The notes below the pieces were generated by a model. The model saw only the letters and a program-made list of their open reading frames with translations. It had not been told where the DNA came from and did no database searches. This document shows, piece after piece, positions 7,775 through 14,443 of a stretch of DNA of 17,371 nucleotides. Positions within the stretch are counted from its first letter, which is position 1. Every line of letters starts with the position of its first letter. The stretch is taken from assembly GCA_002772705.1 (NCBI GenBank), contig PFDH01000037.1:1-17371 (forward strand), given 5' to 3'. This stretch comes from Candidatus Pacebacteria bacterium CG10_big_fil_rev_8_21_14_0_10_44_11. GTDB lineage: Bacteria > Patescibacteriota > Microgenomatia > UBA1400 > PJMF01. A program made the translations under genes and the position numbers.

Positions 7775-7783
7775 ATTATAACA
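7775..7783 (-). promoter_or_regulatory. Extended -10 promoter of guaA-guaB
   Basis: The minus strand reads TGTTATAAT (TGn plus a perfect TATAAT) five bases before the guaA ATG at 7769. No ribosome binding site fits between, so the transcript is probably leaderless. A -35 is not obvious, as is common for extended -10 promoters. Confidence 0.55.
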
Positions 7784-7801
7784 GTGACAGCGTAAAGATT
7801 T

Positions 7802-8989
7802 CTATATCGGTTCCGCAACTAATGCCCCCAATTCTTCTGCTGCAGGTAAATCAACTGATAAACGATTATCCAAATAAGTATGGACTTCTGCAATTTTTTG
7901 AAGCAGCCAGGGAGAAGCTTGAGGCATTTTTTCGACTAATTTGATCAGATAACGTACAAACGAGTTGATATCTTCAAGGTAGGTGCTTCGTTGTTTCTCT
8001 GCCGCTTTGATAATTGCTGCAGAAGTAATTGCTGGAGAAATCTGAGCAAGGTTTAGAATCAATTCTCTCAGTTTTCGGTCATAGATCCGAGTCAGTGCTT
8101 CAATTGCAACCACCGCGTGACCAATTGAAAATTTTTTATAATCTTCAACGCTGTATGCATCGGCAACCGCCAGTCTAATGACCATTTCAAAGTTATCCGT
8201 GGTTGAAGCCATATCCAATAATTCATCTTCAGTAATGATGCCCTTTTGAATCAACTCTAAACCATGATGATAGCGCACCGGTAACAGAGTTTGCCTGATT
8301 TGTGCTTCAGTTAAGGTTTGGTACTCACGCTTAACCATGTGAGCCAGACTAATTTTTCGAGAGCGAAGATATTCCCGAAGCATTAAATAACTAATGTAAG
8401 CATGATACTGATGGTGATCCCCAGTTGCTAAAATGGTTTTCCCTAAATCATGGGTAGCGGCAAATAATCTTCCCCAAAACCGACGCTTAAAACTTAAGCC
8501 GTCAGACCAAAACAAACCTAAGACTTTCATTTCATGAACGTGGGGCGTATCTTTGTGAGCCCGAGATCTGGGAATTGAGTCATCATCCATCGCTCTCATC
8601 GTTGGGATAACAGCTTGACCATTAGTATCAACAGCAGCATACTCGACAGAAAAATAGTGTGGCACATACACCGCGGCTAATTCTTCATCCGGGACACTGT
8701 CATAACCAATTATTTCGTTTACCAATCTATCTAAACCATCAAAATCTTGAAGCATATCAGGCCAAGTTAACGATTCAACGATGTTGCCTTCCCAATTGGC
8801 AGCTATCTGAAAACCCTTGGGTTCAAGTAAAGCGTGTAAAACGTTGATGTCGGCAGCAGTCCCCTCTTGAGAAAGATAAAAATTCCGAATACTTGATTCT
8901 AAGGGATTAAGATCTTTGGCACAGGTTTTTTTTGGACATTCAGCCTGGAGAATAGTGACTGGTGTTTCTCTAAGTTCTCGTCTGCCCAT
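7802..8989 (-). CDS. HD-domain (metal-dependent phosphohydrolase-like) protein of unknown substrate
   Basis: 395 residues, soluble. The central part has the HD signature order: His at 150/152 (TPHVHEMKV), the HD pair H180-D181 in ATHDLGKT, histidines at 192-196 in GDHHQYHAY, H241-H242 in VRYHHGLE, and Asp 277 in VADAYS. This is a full set of possible metal ligands, including the extra histidines of two-metal HD enzymes. The first 145 residues (with EYAAVDTNGQ and RAMDDDSIPRSRAHKD) and the helical C-terminal 110 residues are not recognised. HD enzymes hydrolyse phosphate esters, often of nucleotides; the neighbouring guaA-guaB makes a nucleotide substrate plausible, but this is a guess. The ATG has no ribosome binding site; it follows a run of eight T at the end of a structured leader. 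Confidence 0.7.
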   Translation of the reverse strand: MGRRELRETPVTILQAECPKKTCAKDLNPLESSIRNFYLSQEGTAADINVLHALLEPKGFQIAANWEGNIVESLTWPDMLQDFDGLDRLVNEIIGYDSVPDEELAAVYVPHYFSVEYAAVDTNGQAVIPTMRAMDDDSIPRSRAHKDTPHVHEMKVLGLFWSDGLSFKRRFWGRLFAATHDLGKTILATGDHHQYHAYISYLMLREYLRSRKISLAHMVKREYQTLTEAQIRQTLLPVRYHHGLELIQKGIITEDELLDMASTTDNFEMVIRLAVADAYSVEDYKKFSIGHAVVAIEALTRIYDRKLRELILNLAQISPAITSAAIIKAAEKQRSTYLEDINSFVRYLIKLVEKMPQASPWLLQKIAEVHTYLDNRLSVDLPAAEELGALVAEPI

Positions 8990-9133
8990 ATGTACAAAAA
9001 AAACACCTTGGCTTATTATCGCTCAGCTTGGTTTCCACCCCGCAATTTTGGATGCCGGGATTCGTCTCTTGGGAGCGAAAGCTTTGGTGCTTTCGCAAAT
9101 GGTTACTTTGTACTATTTCCTACTTTATAGGAT
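8990..9133 (-). promoter_or_regulatory. Structured 5' leader of the HD-domain gene
   Basis: From the predicted start near 9133 to the ATG the RNA would be about 144 bases with no reading frame of note. It holds a perfect 8-bp hairpin (9075-9096), a G-rich stretch (GCGGGGTGG) and a run of eight T at about 8998-9005. An alternative long-range helix pairs CACC, GCTT and CGCTC from the hairpin region with GAGCG, AAGC and GGTG just before the T-run. The two folds exclude each other. It matches no riboswitch class that I can recognise. Confidence 0.4.
9075..9096. repeat. Perfect 8-bp inverted repeat (hairpin)
   Basis: GCGAAAGC and GCTTTCGC flank a six-base loop. Read on the minus strand it lies in the HD-gene leader. 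It is not followed by a T-run on either strand, so it is not a simple terminator. Confidence 0.7.
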
Positions 9134-9139
9134 ATTCTG

Positions 9140-9168
9140 ATTATACACACTCATGATGTACGGTGTAA
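9140..9168 (-). promoter_or_regulatory. Promoter of the HD-domain gene leader
   Basis: The minus strand has a perfect TATAAT (9145-9140) and, 17 bases upstream, TTACAC (9168-9163) as a partial -35. Transcription would start near 9133 and run through the structured leader. Confidence 0.5.
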
Positions 9169-9191
9169 AGCTTATCATACTTTATAAGAAA

Positions 9192-10061
9192 TTAGGCTTG
9201 ATTGATCAAGTAGGTCAAGGCTTCAGTTAAATCTGCCGCTAATGGAGCTTTAAAAGTTAGTTGCTCAGTGGTGCGTGGGTGGTGCAACACCAATTGGCTG
9301 GCGTGTAAAAATTGGCGCGGACACCACAGTTGGTCTAGTTTATAACGCTTCTTGCCCACATAGAGCTCGTCTCCCACCAAGGGGTGCTGAAAATGAGCCA
9401 AGTGGACTCTAATTTGGTGTGTCCGGCCAGTCTTGGGATAACACTCAATCAGGCTGAAACCAGCATACAACCGAAGCTTGGCTTTGATGTCTGACTCAAT
9501 TTTTGCGTTACCTTTTGCTTTGACCACTGCCAATAACTTCTGTTCGTCAAACTGGTAACGTTGCTGAACACCAAACTCAGTTTCGGCTGGCCTGCCCTCT
9601 GCCATCACCGCAAACCGTTGCCGATTTCTGACTGACCTGGCAATCGGCAATCGAATCACGTCTTTGTCTTGCACAAAACTGCCATGAACCAAGCAGGTAT
9701 ACGTCTTTTGCACTTGCCGTTGTTGAAATTGAGCCATCAAAGCCAACATTGCCCCTGGATTTTTTGCCAGTACCAAAATGCCGCTGGTGTTTTTATCCAA
9801 CCGATGCACCATACCGCTGCGCTCAAAGAAAATCTCTTCTGGTTGGCCATAATTTGAATCAAAGCTTTCTGGAACTAATGACCACCAATTTTTATCAGCC
9901 TCTTGCTTTTTATAGGCACCCCGATCAGCCAGTTGATACCGCGCCTCCATCCAGTCCTGAATGGTTTTGCCCACCGCTGAGCGCGCCCGATTGACCACCA
10001 TGCCAGCCGGTTTATTTATCACCACTAAGTCAGCATCTTCAAACAAAACTTCAATTGTCAT
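9192..10061 (-). CDS. RluA/RluD-family pseudouridine synthase
   Basis: 289 residues from the ATG at 10061. It isomerises uridine to pseudouridine in RNA, probably 23S rRNA. The family signature is MVHRLDKNTSGILVLAK with catalytic Asp 89. LFEDADLVVINKPAGM opens the domain, and YPKTGRTHQIRVHLAHFQHPLVGDELY is the other conserved block. There is no N-terminal S4 domain, so it is shorter at that end than E. coli RluD. Two insertions stand out: about 45 residues between the opening block and HRLD (rich in Trp, Lys and Glu), and a Lys/Ala-rich stretch before the GRTHQIR block. An in-frame TTG at 10085 would add eight residues; the ATG, overlapping the lspA stop by 11 bases, is preferred. It is the last gene of the lgt-like/lspA operon. 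The exact RNA target is not deducible. Confidence 0.9.
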   Translation of the reverse strand: MTIEVLFEDADLVVINKPAGMVVNRARSAVGKTIQDWMEARYQLADRGAYKKQEADKNWWSLVPESFDSNYGQPEEIFFERSGMVHRLDKNTSGILVLAKNPGAMLALMAQFQQRQVQKTYTCLVHGSFVQDKDVIRLPIARSVRNRQRFAVMAEGRPAETEFGVQQRYQFDEQKLLAVVKAKGNAKIESDIKAKLRLYAGFSLIECYPKTGRTHQIRVHLAHFQHPLVGDELYVGKKRYKLDQLWCPRQFLHASQLVLHHPRTTEQLTFKAPLAADLTEALTYLINQA

Positions 10062-10461
10062 TTTTAACTTTCGCAATTGTGTCAAATGCTACCAGGACAA
10101 CAGCAAAACTCAACACCCAGTCTGCAACATTGTTACTGATGCTGGTACCGGGAATAGCCAACCAATCCCTCACCCCACCAAAGATCACTCGATCAATTAG
10201 GTTTGAACCCGCCGCGCCAAAAAAGCCGCCAGCAATCAAAATATGGCTGAACCAATAAGATTTAAGTAGCTTCCAGCTTCCGCCAAGCAAAATCAGACCA
10301 CTAATCAGATACACAACCTGCGGCACTGCCCCGCCAAAGCTAAAGGCAATGCCAGGATTCAACTGAACCAGACCAGCCTGGGTAGCAAAAAACTTACTCA
10401 ATTGGTCAATCACTAGCACCAACCCCGCCCCCAAAATAACATTAATTTGACGGTGTTTCAT
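10051..10461 (-). CDS. lspA: Lipoprotein signal peptidase (signal peptidase II)
   Basis: 136 residues from the ATG at 10461, a little short for the family (about 150-170). It is an inner-membrane aspartyl protease that removes the signal peptide of diacylglyceryl-modified prolipoproteins. Both catalytic aspartates are present: D90 in SNLIDRVIFGGVRDW and D114 in SNNVADWVL. The NPGIAFSFGG motif (35-44) and the opening helix with VIDQLSK are typical. About four membrane helices are visible. A longer frame to 10593 would run 132 bases further into the lgt-like gene and adds a Cys-rich stretch not seen in the family, so it is rejected. It overlaps the lgt-like stop by 20 bases and the rluD-like start by 11, which points to coupled translation. 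Confidence 0.93.
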   Translation of the reverse strand: MKHRQINVILGAGLVLVIDQLSKFFATQAGLVQLNPGIAFSFGGAVPQVVYLISGLILLGGSWKLLKSYWFSHILIAGGFFGAAGSNLIDRVIFGGVRDWLAIPGTSISNNVADWVLSFAVVLVAFDTIAKVKNDN

Positions 10462-11278
10462 TTGAAGACTCTTCTGGAGCAGACACAAGCATCTTTTTTT
10501 TGTGAAATAACGTCCGGCCGGAGCGATGATACAACAACCAACAACCATATAATAAGCCCATAAAAGCCACAATTCTGTCGCCGTTAACGCCAAAATAAGA
10601 AAAGACTGGTGGTTTAAACCAGCTCATGGCAAAGTAAAAAGCCGTGGTGGCGACAACAAAGACACTGACTAAAAATCCGGTCTGGGCGGTTTTTTTACCA
10701 GATCGATACCACTCGTAGGTCCGGTATTTGTACTCTACCCTAGCCAGATACCAACTGAACAGAAAGAAAAAGATGGCAAAATAGAGCTGAGTGGGATGAT
10801 GCGGCTCCTGCAAGCCTTGAAAAGTCACGCCCCAGGGTAATTCTGTCGGAATTCCAATCGCCGAACCATCAAAAAATAAACCAATATAGCCAACCCCCAA
10901 GCCGCCCGCCACCGATAAAACAAAAAAGTCTAAAATCTCAAACGCATCCCATTTATGTTCTTTGGCATAGTGATACAAGTACAGAATCGCGGCAAATACA
11001 CCAATCGCACCACTGATACCTGGATAGCCAAAAATATCGATCCACTTAAAGACTGACCAACCAAGCATTGGCAAAACTGACAAAACATACCCCACCCTGC
11101 CGGCCAAAAACCCAACCATGGTGGCTAACAAAAAGCCGTCAAACAATTGGACTTCTGGATAGTGCTCTTCTCGGCCTTTTTTCCAAAACAAAAAGGCAGT
11201 CATTAAAAAAGCCAAGACAATAAAAAAATTGAAGGTTCGAAACTCAAAAGCGCCAACAGAATATAAAACTGGAAACAT
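10442..11278 (-). CDS. lgt: Lgt-like (prolipoprotein diacylglyceryl transferase family) membrane protein, catalytic residues replaced
   Basis: 278 residues, about seven membrane helices, with the family's overall order: an N-terminal LYSVGAFEFRTFNFF, GRVGYVLS (60-67), the loop GYPGISGAIGVF (84-94), LPWGVTFQG (147-155) and HPTQLY (161-166). Lgt moves diacylglycerol from phosphatidylglycerol to the lipobox Cys. Aligned by eye with E. coli Lgt, several key positions differ: His103 is Ser in ISGAIG; the GRxxNFxxGE motif is GYIGLFFDGS, so Arg143, Asn146 and Glu151 are Tyr, Leu and Ser; and Tyr26 is Phe. The tail is charged and Ser-rich. It may be a divergent or inactive homologue. The ATG at 11278 is preferred over an in-frame TTG at 11287. 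It heads the operon with lspA and the rluD-like gene; the symbol denotes the family only. Confidence 0.75.
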   Translation of the reverse strand: MFPVLYSVGAFEFRTFNFFIVLAFLMTAFLFWKKGREEHYPEVQLFDGFLLATMVGFLAGRVGYVLSVLPMLGWSVFKWIDIFGYPGISGAIGVFAAILYLYHYAKEHKWDAFEILDFFVLSVAGGLGVGYIGLFFDGSAIGIPTELPWGVTFQGLQEPHHPTQLYFAIFFFLFSWYLARVEYKYRTYEWYRSGKKTAQTGFLVSVFVVATTAFYFAMSWFKPPVFSYFGVNGDRIVAFMGLLYGCWLLYHRSGRTLFHKKKMLVSAPEESSNETPSN

Positions 11279-11313
11279 AATCTGCAATCTATTTTCAGCT
11301 ACGCAGCAAGTCT

Positions 11314-11322
11314 ATTGTACCA
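11314..11322 (-). promoter_or_regulatory. Extended -10 promoter of the lgt-like/lspA/rluD-like operon
   Basis: The minus strand reads TGGTACAAT, an extended -10, about 35 bases before the ATG at 11278. No ribosome binding site is seen before that ATG. The 149-base divergent region 11279-11427 holds this and the promoter at 11388-11417. Confidence 0.4.
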
Positions 11323-11387
11323 GCGATCTAGGTTGGAAGCAGTAGGTCGTTGACATTTAATTGCAACTCGAGCCAACTTTTCTTGAA

Positions 11388-11417
11388 TTGATCCCAGCTT
11401 GCACAAAGAGGTATACT
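11388..11417 (+). promoter_or_regulatory. Promoter of the gene at 11428
   Basis: TTGATC (11388-11393) and TATACT (11412-11417) are 18 bases apart. The ATG follows ten bases later, so the leader would be about four bases or none. No ribosome binding site is present. Confidence 0.5.
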
Positions 11418-11427
11418 ACTACTTCTT

Positions 11428-11874
11428 ATGCTTTCTGTGCCCCATGCCTTGACTGGCGCGTACGTCGCTAGTAAACTGCCTCATCCGTTGCTGTATATCC
11501 CCCTAGCAGTTGCCTTTCATTACCTGGAGGACTGGATTCCGCATTGGGACGTGGGTACCGGTCTGTCAAAAGGTACTCGCAAACGGAGCACTGCTTTCAA
11601 ACTGGAGCTAATAGATCTGACAATCACAGTTGGACTGATGTACTTATTTTGGCACACCGAACCCCAAGTTCTGCAGTATCACATTTGGGCAGGTGCTTTT
11701 GCTGGTTTGGTGCCAGATTTCATAGAAGCACCAAGGAATTTTTTGAAGTGGGAGCCGGCAATTTTTAAGCCATTTAATGACGTTCACGGTAAATTCCACT
11801 TTTCTACCCCAAATTGGGTGGTCGGGCTGCTACCTCAGATTGTAGTGGTACTAATGATTTGGTTCTTAAGATAA
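11428..11874 (+). CDS. Small membrane protein, possibly metal-dependent hydrolase-like (DUF457/YdjM type)
   Basis: 148 residues. It opens with PHALTGAYVASKLPHP, then a helix ending in HYLEDWIPHWD, then LELIDLTITVGLMYLFW, then GAFAGLVPDFIEAPRNF, and closes with KFHFSTPNWVVG and a C-terminal helix. His, Glu and Asp residues recur at helix ends (H6, H31, E34, D35, D41, D97, H120, H124), the pattern of small membrane-bound hydrolases of the YdjM/DUF457 kind, which have an N-terminal His and a PD motif. The family match is tentative; no enzyme activity is claimed. Three to four membrane segments are likely. The gene stands alone and is convergent with the short reading frame at 11835-12032. Confidence 0.65.
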   Translation: MLSVPHALTGAYVASKLPHPLLYIPLAVAFHYLEDWIPHWDVGTGLSKGTRKRSTAFKLELIDLTITVGLMYLFWHTEPQVLQYHIWAGAFAGLVPDFIEAPRNFLKWEPAIFKPFNDVHGKFHFSTPNWVVGLLPQIVVVLMIWFLR

Positions 11875-12032
11875 TTGTTCTTAAAATAATCAGGCGATGA
11901 ATAGTCAAAAACTTGATGGAAAGTAAAGGATAAAGCTAAGCCGTGATACAACAAATCAGGAGAAGCTTTGAACTCTTCAGGGGTCATGTTTCTTGGATCT
12001 ATCAAACCAAGTACCCATTCACTAATCGGCAT
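11835..12032 (-). pseudogene. Short reading frame, probable 5' remnant of a truncated gene
   Basis: 65 residues from the ATG at 12032 (or 67 from a GTG at 12038), with AAGAAG upstream. It reads MPISEWVLGLIDPRNMTPEE, then ASPDLLYHG and FTFHQVFDYSSPDYFKNN, and stops. The composition is that of a real soluble protein, not of a shadow frame, and LYHG followed by a Ser-Pro-rich stretch looks like the opening of a larger domain. The last 40 bases run antisense into the 3' end of the membrane-protein gene at 11874, which suggests the rest was lost when that gene's end was joined here. I do not recognise the family with confidence. A genuine small protein is the alternative. Confidence 0.35.
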
Positions 12033-12134
12033 CCGCACAACTTCTTGCTAATCAGCTTGTTCGTCTGTTTGGCGTGTTTCAAGCGTAGAAGCTGACATAG
12101 CGCACTTTCTTTGAGCAAGCAAAAAATACTAAAG

Positions 12135-12220
12135 TGCCGAGAGAGGGAATCGAACCCTCATGAGGGGTGAGCCTCATAGGTTTTTGAGACCTACGCGTCT
12201 ACCAATTCCGCCACCTCGGC
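12135..12220 (-). tRNA. tRNA-Leu (anticodon CAA)
   Basis: The minus strand folds as a class II tRNA. The acceptor is GCCGAGG/TCTCGGC with one G-U pair and discriminator A; the D arm contains GGTAGACGC; the anticodon stem is TAGGT/ACCTA with loop CTCAAAA, giving anticodon CAA (12184-12186), which reads UUG. The long variable arm has stem TGAGG/CCTCA, and the T arm is GAGGG-TTCGATT-CCCTC. The 3' CCA is not encoded (the gene is followed by CTTT), so a CCA-adding enzyme is needed. A T6 run lies 5-10 bases past the 3' end and could serve termination. Confidence 0.96.
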
Positions 12221-12234
12221 TAGTGAAGTGGTTA

Positions 12235-12240
12235 ATTATA
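12235..12240 (-). promoter_or_regulatory. -10 box of tRNA-Leu
   Basis: The minus strand reads TATAAT 14 bases before the 5' end of the tRNA. The -35 at a 17-base spacing is poor (TTCTGC). Confidence 0.5.
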
Positions 12241-12357
12241 CCATCGAGACAGCAGTTGCAGAAAACCATAACTTTGCCGGTTCTAACAGACGCGATTCTC
12301 CCCCATTCACCAGAGAAAACTTGCATTTATTTTTCAAATAGTGCATCATGGTTTGAT

Positions 12358-12606
12358 ATGGAAGAACTACAGAACTTTGCTGTAGCTTTATTTTCGGCCA
12401 CCAGCATTTGGTCGGTGGTGGCACGAGCGGTGCTTTGGCTTATTGTCGCCGGGGTGATTATTTTTAGTACCGACACCCCAAAACCAGATATGGTCAACAA
12501 AAAACTTCGAACCAACCTAGGGTTTGTCTTGCTCTTCTTAATTCTCTCGGGCGGACTGATGTTTATGTTGTTTAGTTACACGCCTGGAGTACGCGCCGCT
12601 CAATAG
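12358..12606 (+). CDS. Two-helix small membrane protein
   Basis: 82 residues from the ATG at 12358. Two hydrophobic segments (about 17-37, with AVLWLIVAGVIIF, and 53-73, with LGFVLLFLILSGGLMFMLF) are joined by a charged loop with STDTPKPDMVNKKLR. There is no signal cleavage site and no catalytic motif; the family is not recognised. A longer open frame reaching 12160 would run through the tRNA gene and is rejected. No ribosome binding site precedes the ATG; TTGCAT at 12321 and CATCAT at 12344 could form a weak promoter giving a leaderless transcript. It is convergent with dnaB, 22 bases away. Confidence 0.6.
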   Translation: MEELQNFAVALFSATSIWSVVARAVLWLIVAGVIIFSTDTPKPDMVNKKLRTNLGFVLLFLILSGGLMFMLFSYTPGVRAAQ

Positions 12607-12628
12607 AGTATTCTCAATTCGAACACTC

Positions 12629-14356
12629 CTAGCCTTGCCGCTTCTCCATACCATAGAACTTGATTCGGTCGCCCTTAAAGAAGAGATCAACATCGCCCAA
12701 AGCGCCGTTGCGGTGCTTAGAAATCCGTAAGTTGACCGCTTCTCTGATTTCATCATCTTTTCGATATAAAAACATCACCACATCGGCGTCTTGCTCGATG
12801 CTGTTATGAATAACAATGTCGTTGGCAACAAAATTTTGATGTGTAGGAACAGTTAGATCAAAAACTTCTTCTACCCCAACGTATTCAACAGACTTAATTT
12901 GATCCCAGTAAATATCGCTTACCGCCAAATTTTGGAGTAAAGCGATGCACTCTTCTGTTTTTAAACCATCCAATCGTTTCCAACCATTAATCGTCAAAAA
13001 TTTATGATTAGCAGTCGCCTTAATTACTTTACCCAGTTTAGTTGTCAGTTTATAAACTAGCTTAATACCAGTTACAAAAGTATTTGTCACAACGGATCGC
13101 TCTAATTTGTAGGTGTCTAGATTTAGGCTCCAAACCGCAAAATCCTTTTTACCTTTTAACTGAGCTATCGTAACTCTCTGACCAGAATCAGCCAAAGTAA
13201 CGAGTGTGTCGCCGGTTACGCAGCCACTTTCCCTCAAGTCAGACAGCTGAGGAATTTTTTCTCCTCGGTTTTCGATTGCCCGCGAGAGCTGAGCCAAAGC
13301 TAAAACCGGAATTTTCAGTTCTCGAGCAATATTTTTGAGCCCCTGAGAAATTTCGCCCACTTCTTGCACCCGATTATCTTTAGTTCGGCCTTGAGCCAAC
13401 TGCAAATAGTCAACCACCAATAAATCAATATTGTGCTCTATGCATAGCCGGCGAGCACGGGTGCGCATTTCAAAAATGCTCAAACCAGGCGTGTCATCAA
13501 TAAAAATCTGCGTGTCAGCAAGCACGCCCATGGCGTCAGATAATTTCAAAAAATCCTGTTGATCCAGCCGGCCGGTTTTTAACCGCCAGGCGTCAATGTC
13601 GGCTTGTGCAACCAGCAATCGATCTACCAGTTCTTCCCGACTCATTTCCAGAGAGAAAAAACCAACTTTCTTTTTAGCCGCCACCGCCACGTGGTGGGTA
13701 ATGTTGAGAGCAAAGGCGGTTTTTCCCATACCTGGCCGAGCCGCCAAAATAATCAGGTTTGACCGTTGAAAACCAGCCAGCAAGTGATCCAAATCGGCAA
13801 ACCCAGAGGGCACACCGCGAATTTCACCACCGGATTTTTGCAGTTCGTCTAAACGCTCAAAACTTTCAACCAGTGTGTCTTTGAGCGAAGAAAATGACTT
13901 GCCACCTTGCAACTGAGAAACACTAAAAACCCGCTGCTCAGCCCCATCAAGGATGTCTTTGGCCTCTTTGCCCGGATCAAATGCCTCTTCAGAGATCTCA
14001 CCTGAATAGGTAATCAAACGCCGGCGAACGTAGCCATCAGCCACCATTTTGGCGTACTCAACCACGTTGGCGGCAGTCGAAACAAGATTGGAAATTCGGG
14101 CAACGCCGGCGGCACCGCCAGCGGCAGACAATTTTTTATCTTTTTTGAGTTGACCAGTCAGCGTAACAGCATCAATTGGCTGGCGCTTTTCGTAGAGCGT
14201 CTGCATGGCTTGATAAATGGCTTGATGAGCCGGTTCATAAAAGCTATCAGGCTTAATTAGATCAGCCACTTTAATAATGGCGTCTGGATCAATCATGATC
14301 GCGCTCAAAACTGATTGTTCAGCCTCCAAATCGTGTGGTGGTAAACGCGTTGCCAT
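12629..14356 (-). CDS. dnaB: Replicative DNA helicase DnaB, interrupted by an in-frame mini-intein
   Basis: 575 residues as translated; 435 after removal of the intein, the normal size for DnaB. It is the hexameric 5'-3' helicase at the replication fork. The N-terminal domain opens with PPHDLEAEQSVLSAIM. The RecA-like C-terminal domain starts near GVPSGFADLDHLLAGF (181-196), with Walker A AARPGMGKTA (205-214), SLEMSREELVDRLL, Walker B LLVVDYLQL (312-320), and AQLSRAIENR with SDLRESG before the intein. After the intein, SIEQDADVVMFLYRK and ISKHRNGALGDV complete the domain. The ATG has AGGA at good spacing. It lies 87 bases behind the MBL-fold gene on the same strand. The insertion is in the arginine-finger/DNA-loop region of the helicase core, so splicing is probably needed for activity. 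Confidence 0.97.
   Translation of the reverse strand: MATRLPPHDLEAEQSVLSAIMIDPDAIIKVADLIKPDSFYEPAHQAIYQAMQTLYEKRQPIDAVTLTGQLKKDKKLSAAGGAAGVARISNLVSTAANVVEYAKMVADGYVRRRLITYSGEISEEAFDPGKEAKDILDGAEQRVFSVSQLQGGKSFSSLKDTLVESFERLDELQKSGGEIRGVPSGFADLDHLLAGFQRSNLIILAARPGMGKTAFALNITHHVAVAAKKKVGFFSLEMSREELVDRLLVAQADIDAWRLKTGRLDQQDFLKLSDAMGVLADTQIFIDDTPGLSIFEMRTRARRLCIEHNIDLLVVDYLQLAQGRTKDNRVQEVGEISQGLKNIARELKIPVLALAQLSRAIENRGEKIPQLSDLRESGCVTGDTLVTLADSGQRVTIAQLKGKKDFAVWSLNLDTYKLERSVVTNTFVTGIKLVYKLTTKLGKVIKATANHKFLTINGWKRLDGLKTEECIALLQNLAVSDIYWDQIKSVEYVGVEEVFDLTVPTHQNFVANDIVIHNSIEQDADVVMFLYRKDDEIREAVNLRISKHRNGALGDVDLFFKGDRIKFYGMEKRQG
12803..13222 (-). other. DnaB mini-intein (140 residues, no homing endonuclease)
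   Basis: It lies between LRESG and SIEQDAD of DnaB. It opens with CVTGDTLVTL (block A, Cys1 nucleophile). Block B is GKVIKATANHKFLTINGW with T70 and H73. Block F is GVEEVFDLTVPTHQNFVAND with D122. It ends DIVIHN (H139, N140), followed by Ser as the +1 residue of the extein. All residues needed for splicing by the standard Cys1 / Asn / Ser+1 route are present. From memory, the sequence and site match the Synechocystis DnaB intein (GVEEVFDLTVP, NFVANDI, SDIYWD). Here only about ten residues (LLQNLAVSDI) join blocks B and F, so no LAGLIDADG endonuclease is present. This is the naturally minimal form. Confidence 0.95.
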
Positions 14357-14443
14357 ACTCCCATCCTACCATTGATCATTTTGCCTGTCGCGAGAAAAGA
14401 AGTTGCGAAACTGCGGTGATTCCAATCTCGAGACAGACCTATG

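Noticed and set aside
8990..9060. T-box (GGGGTGGAAACC) or TPP riboswitch (GCTGAG, GATAATA) in the HD leader
   Set aside because: Only scattered core-like words occur; order, spacing and the rest of each consensus are missing.
10462..10593. Extended N terminus of lspA
   Set aside because: It lies inside the lgt-like gene, and the translated part does not resemble any signal peptidase II N terminus.
12160..12606. A 148-residue frame instead of the 82-residue membrane protein
   Set aside because: Its first part runs antisense through the tRNA-Leu gene and has a Pro/Arg-rich, non-protein-like composition.
12606..12628. Bidirectional terminator between the two-helix protein and dnaB
   Set aside because: The hairpin GAGTaTTC/GAAcACTC has a mismatch, is short and has no T-run on either strand.
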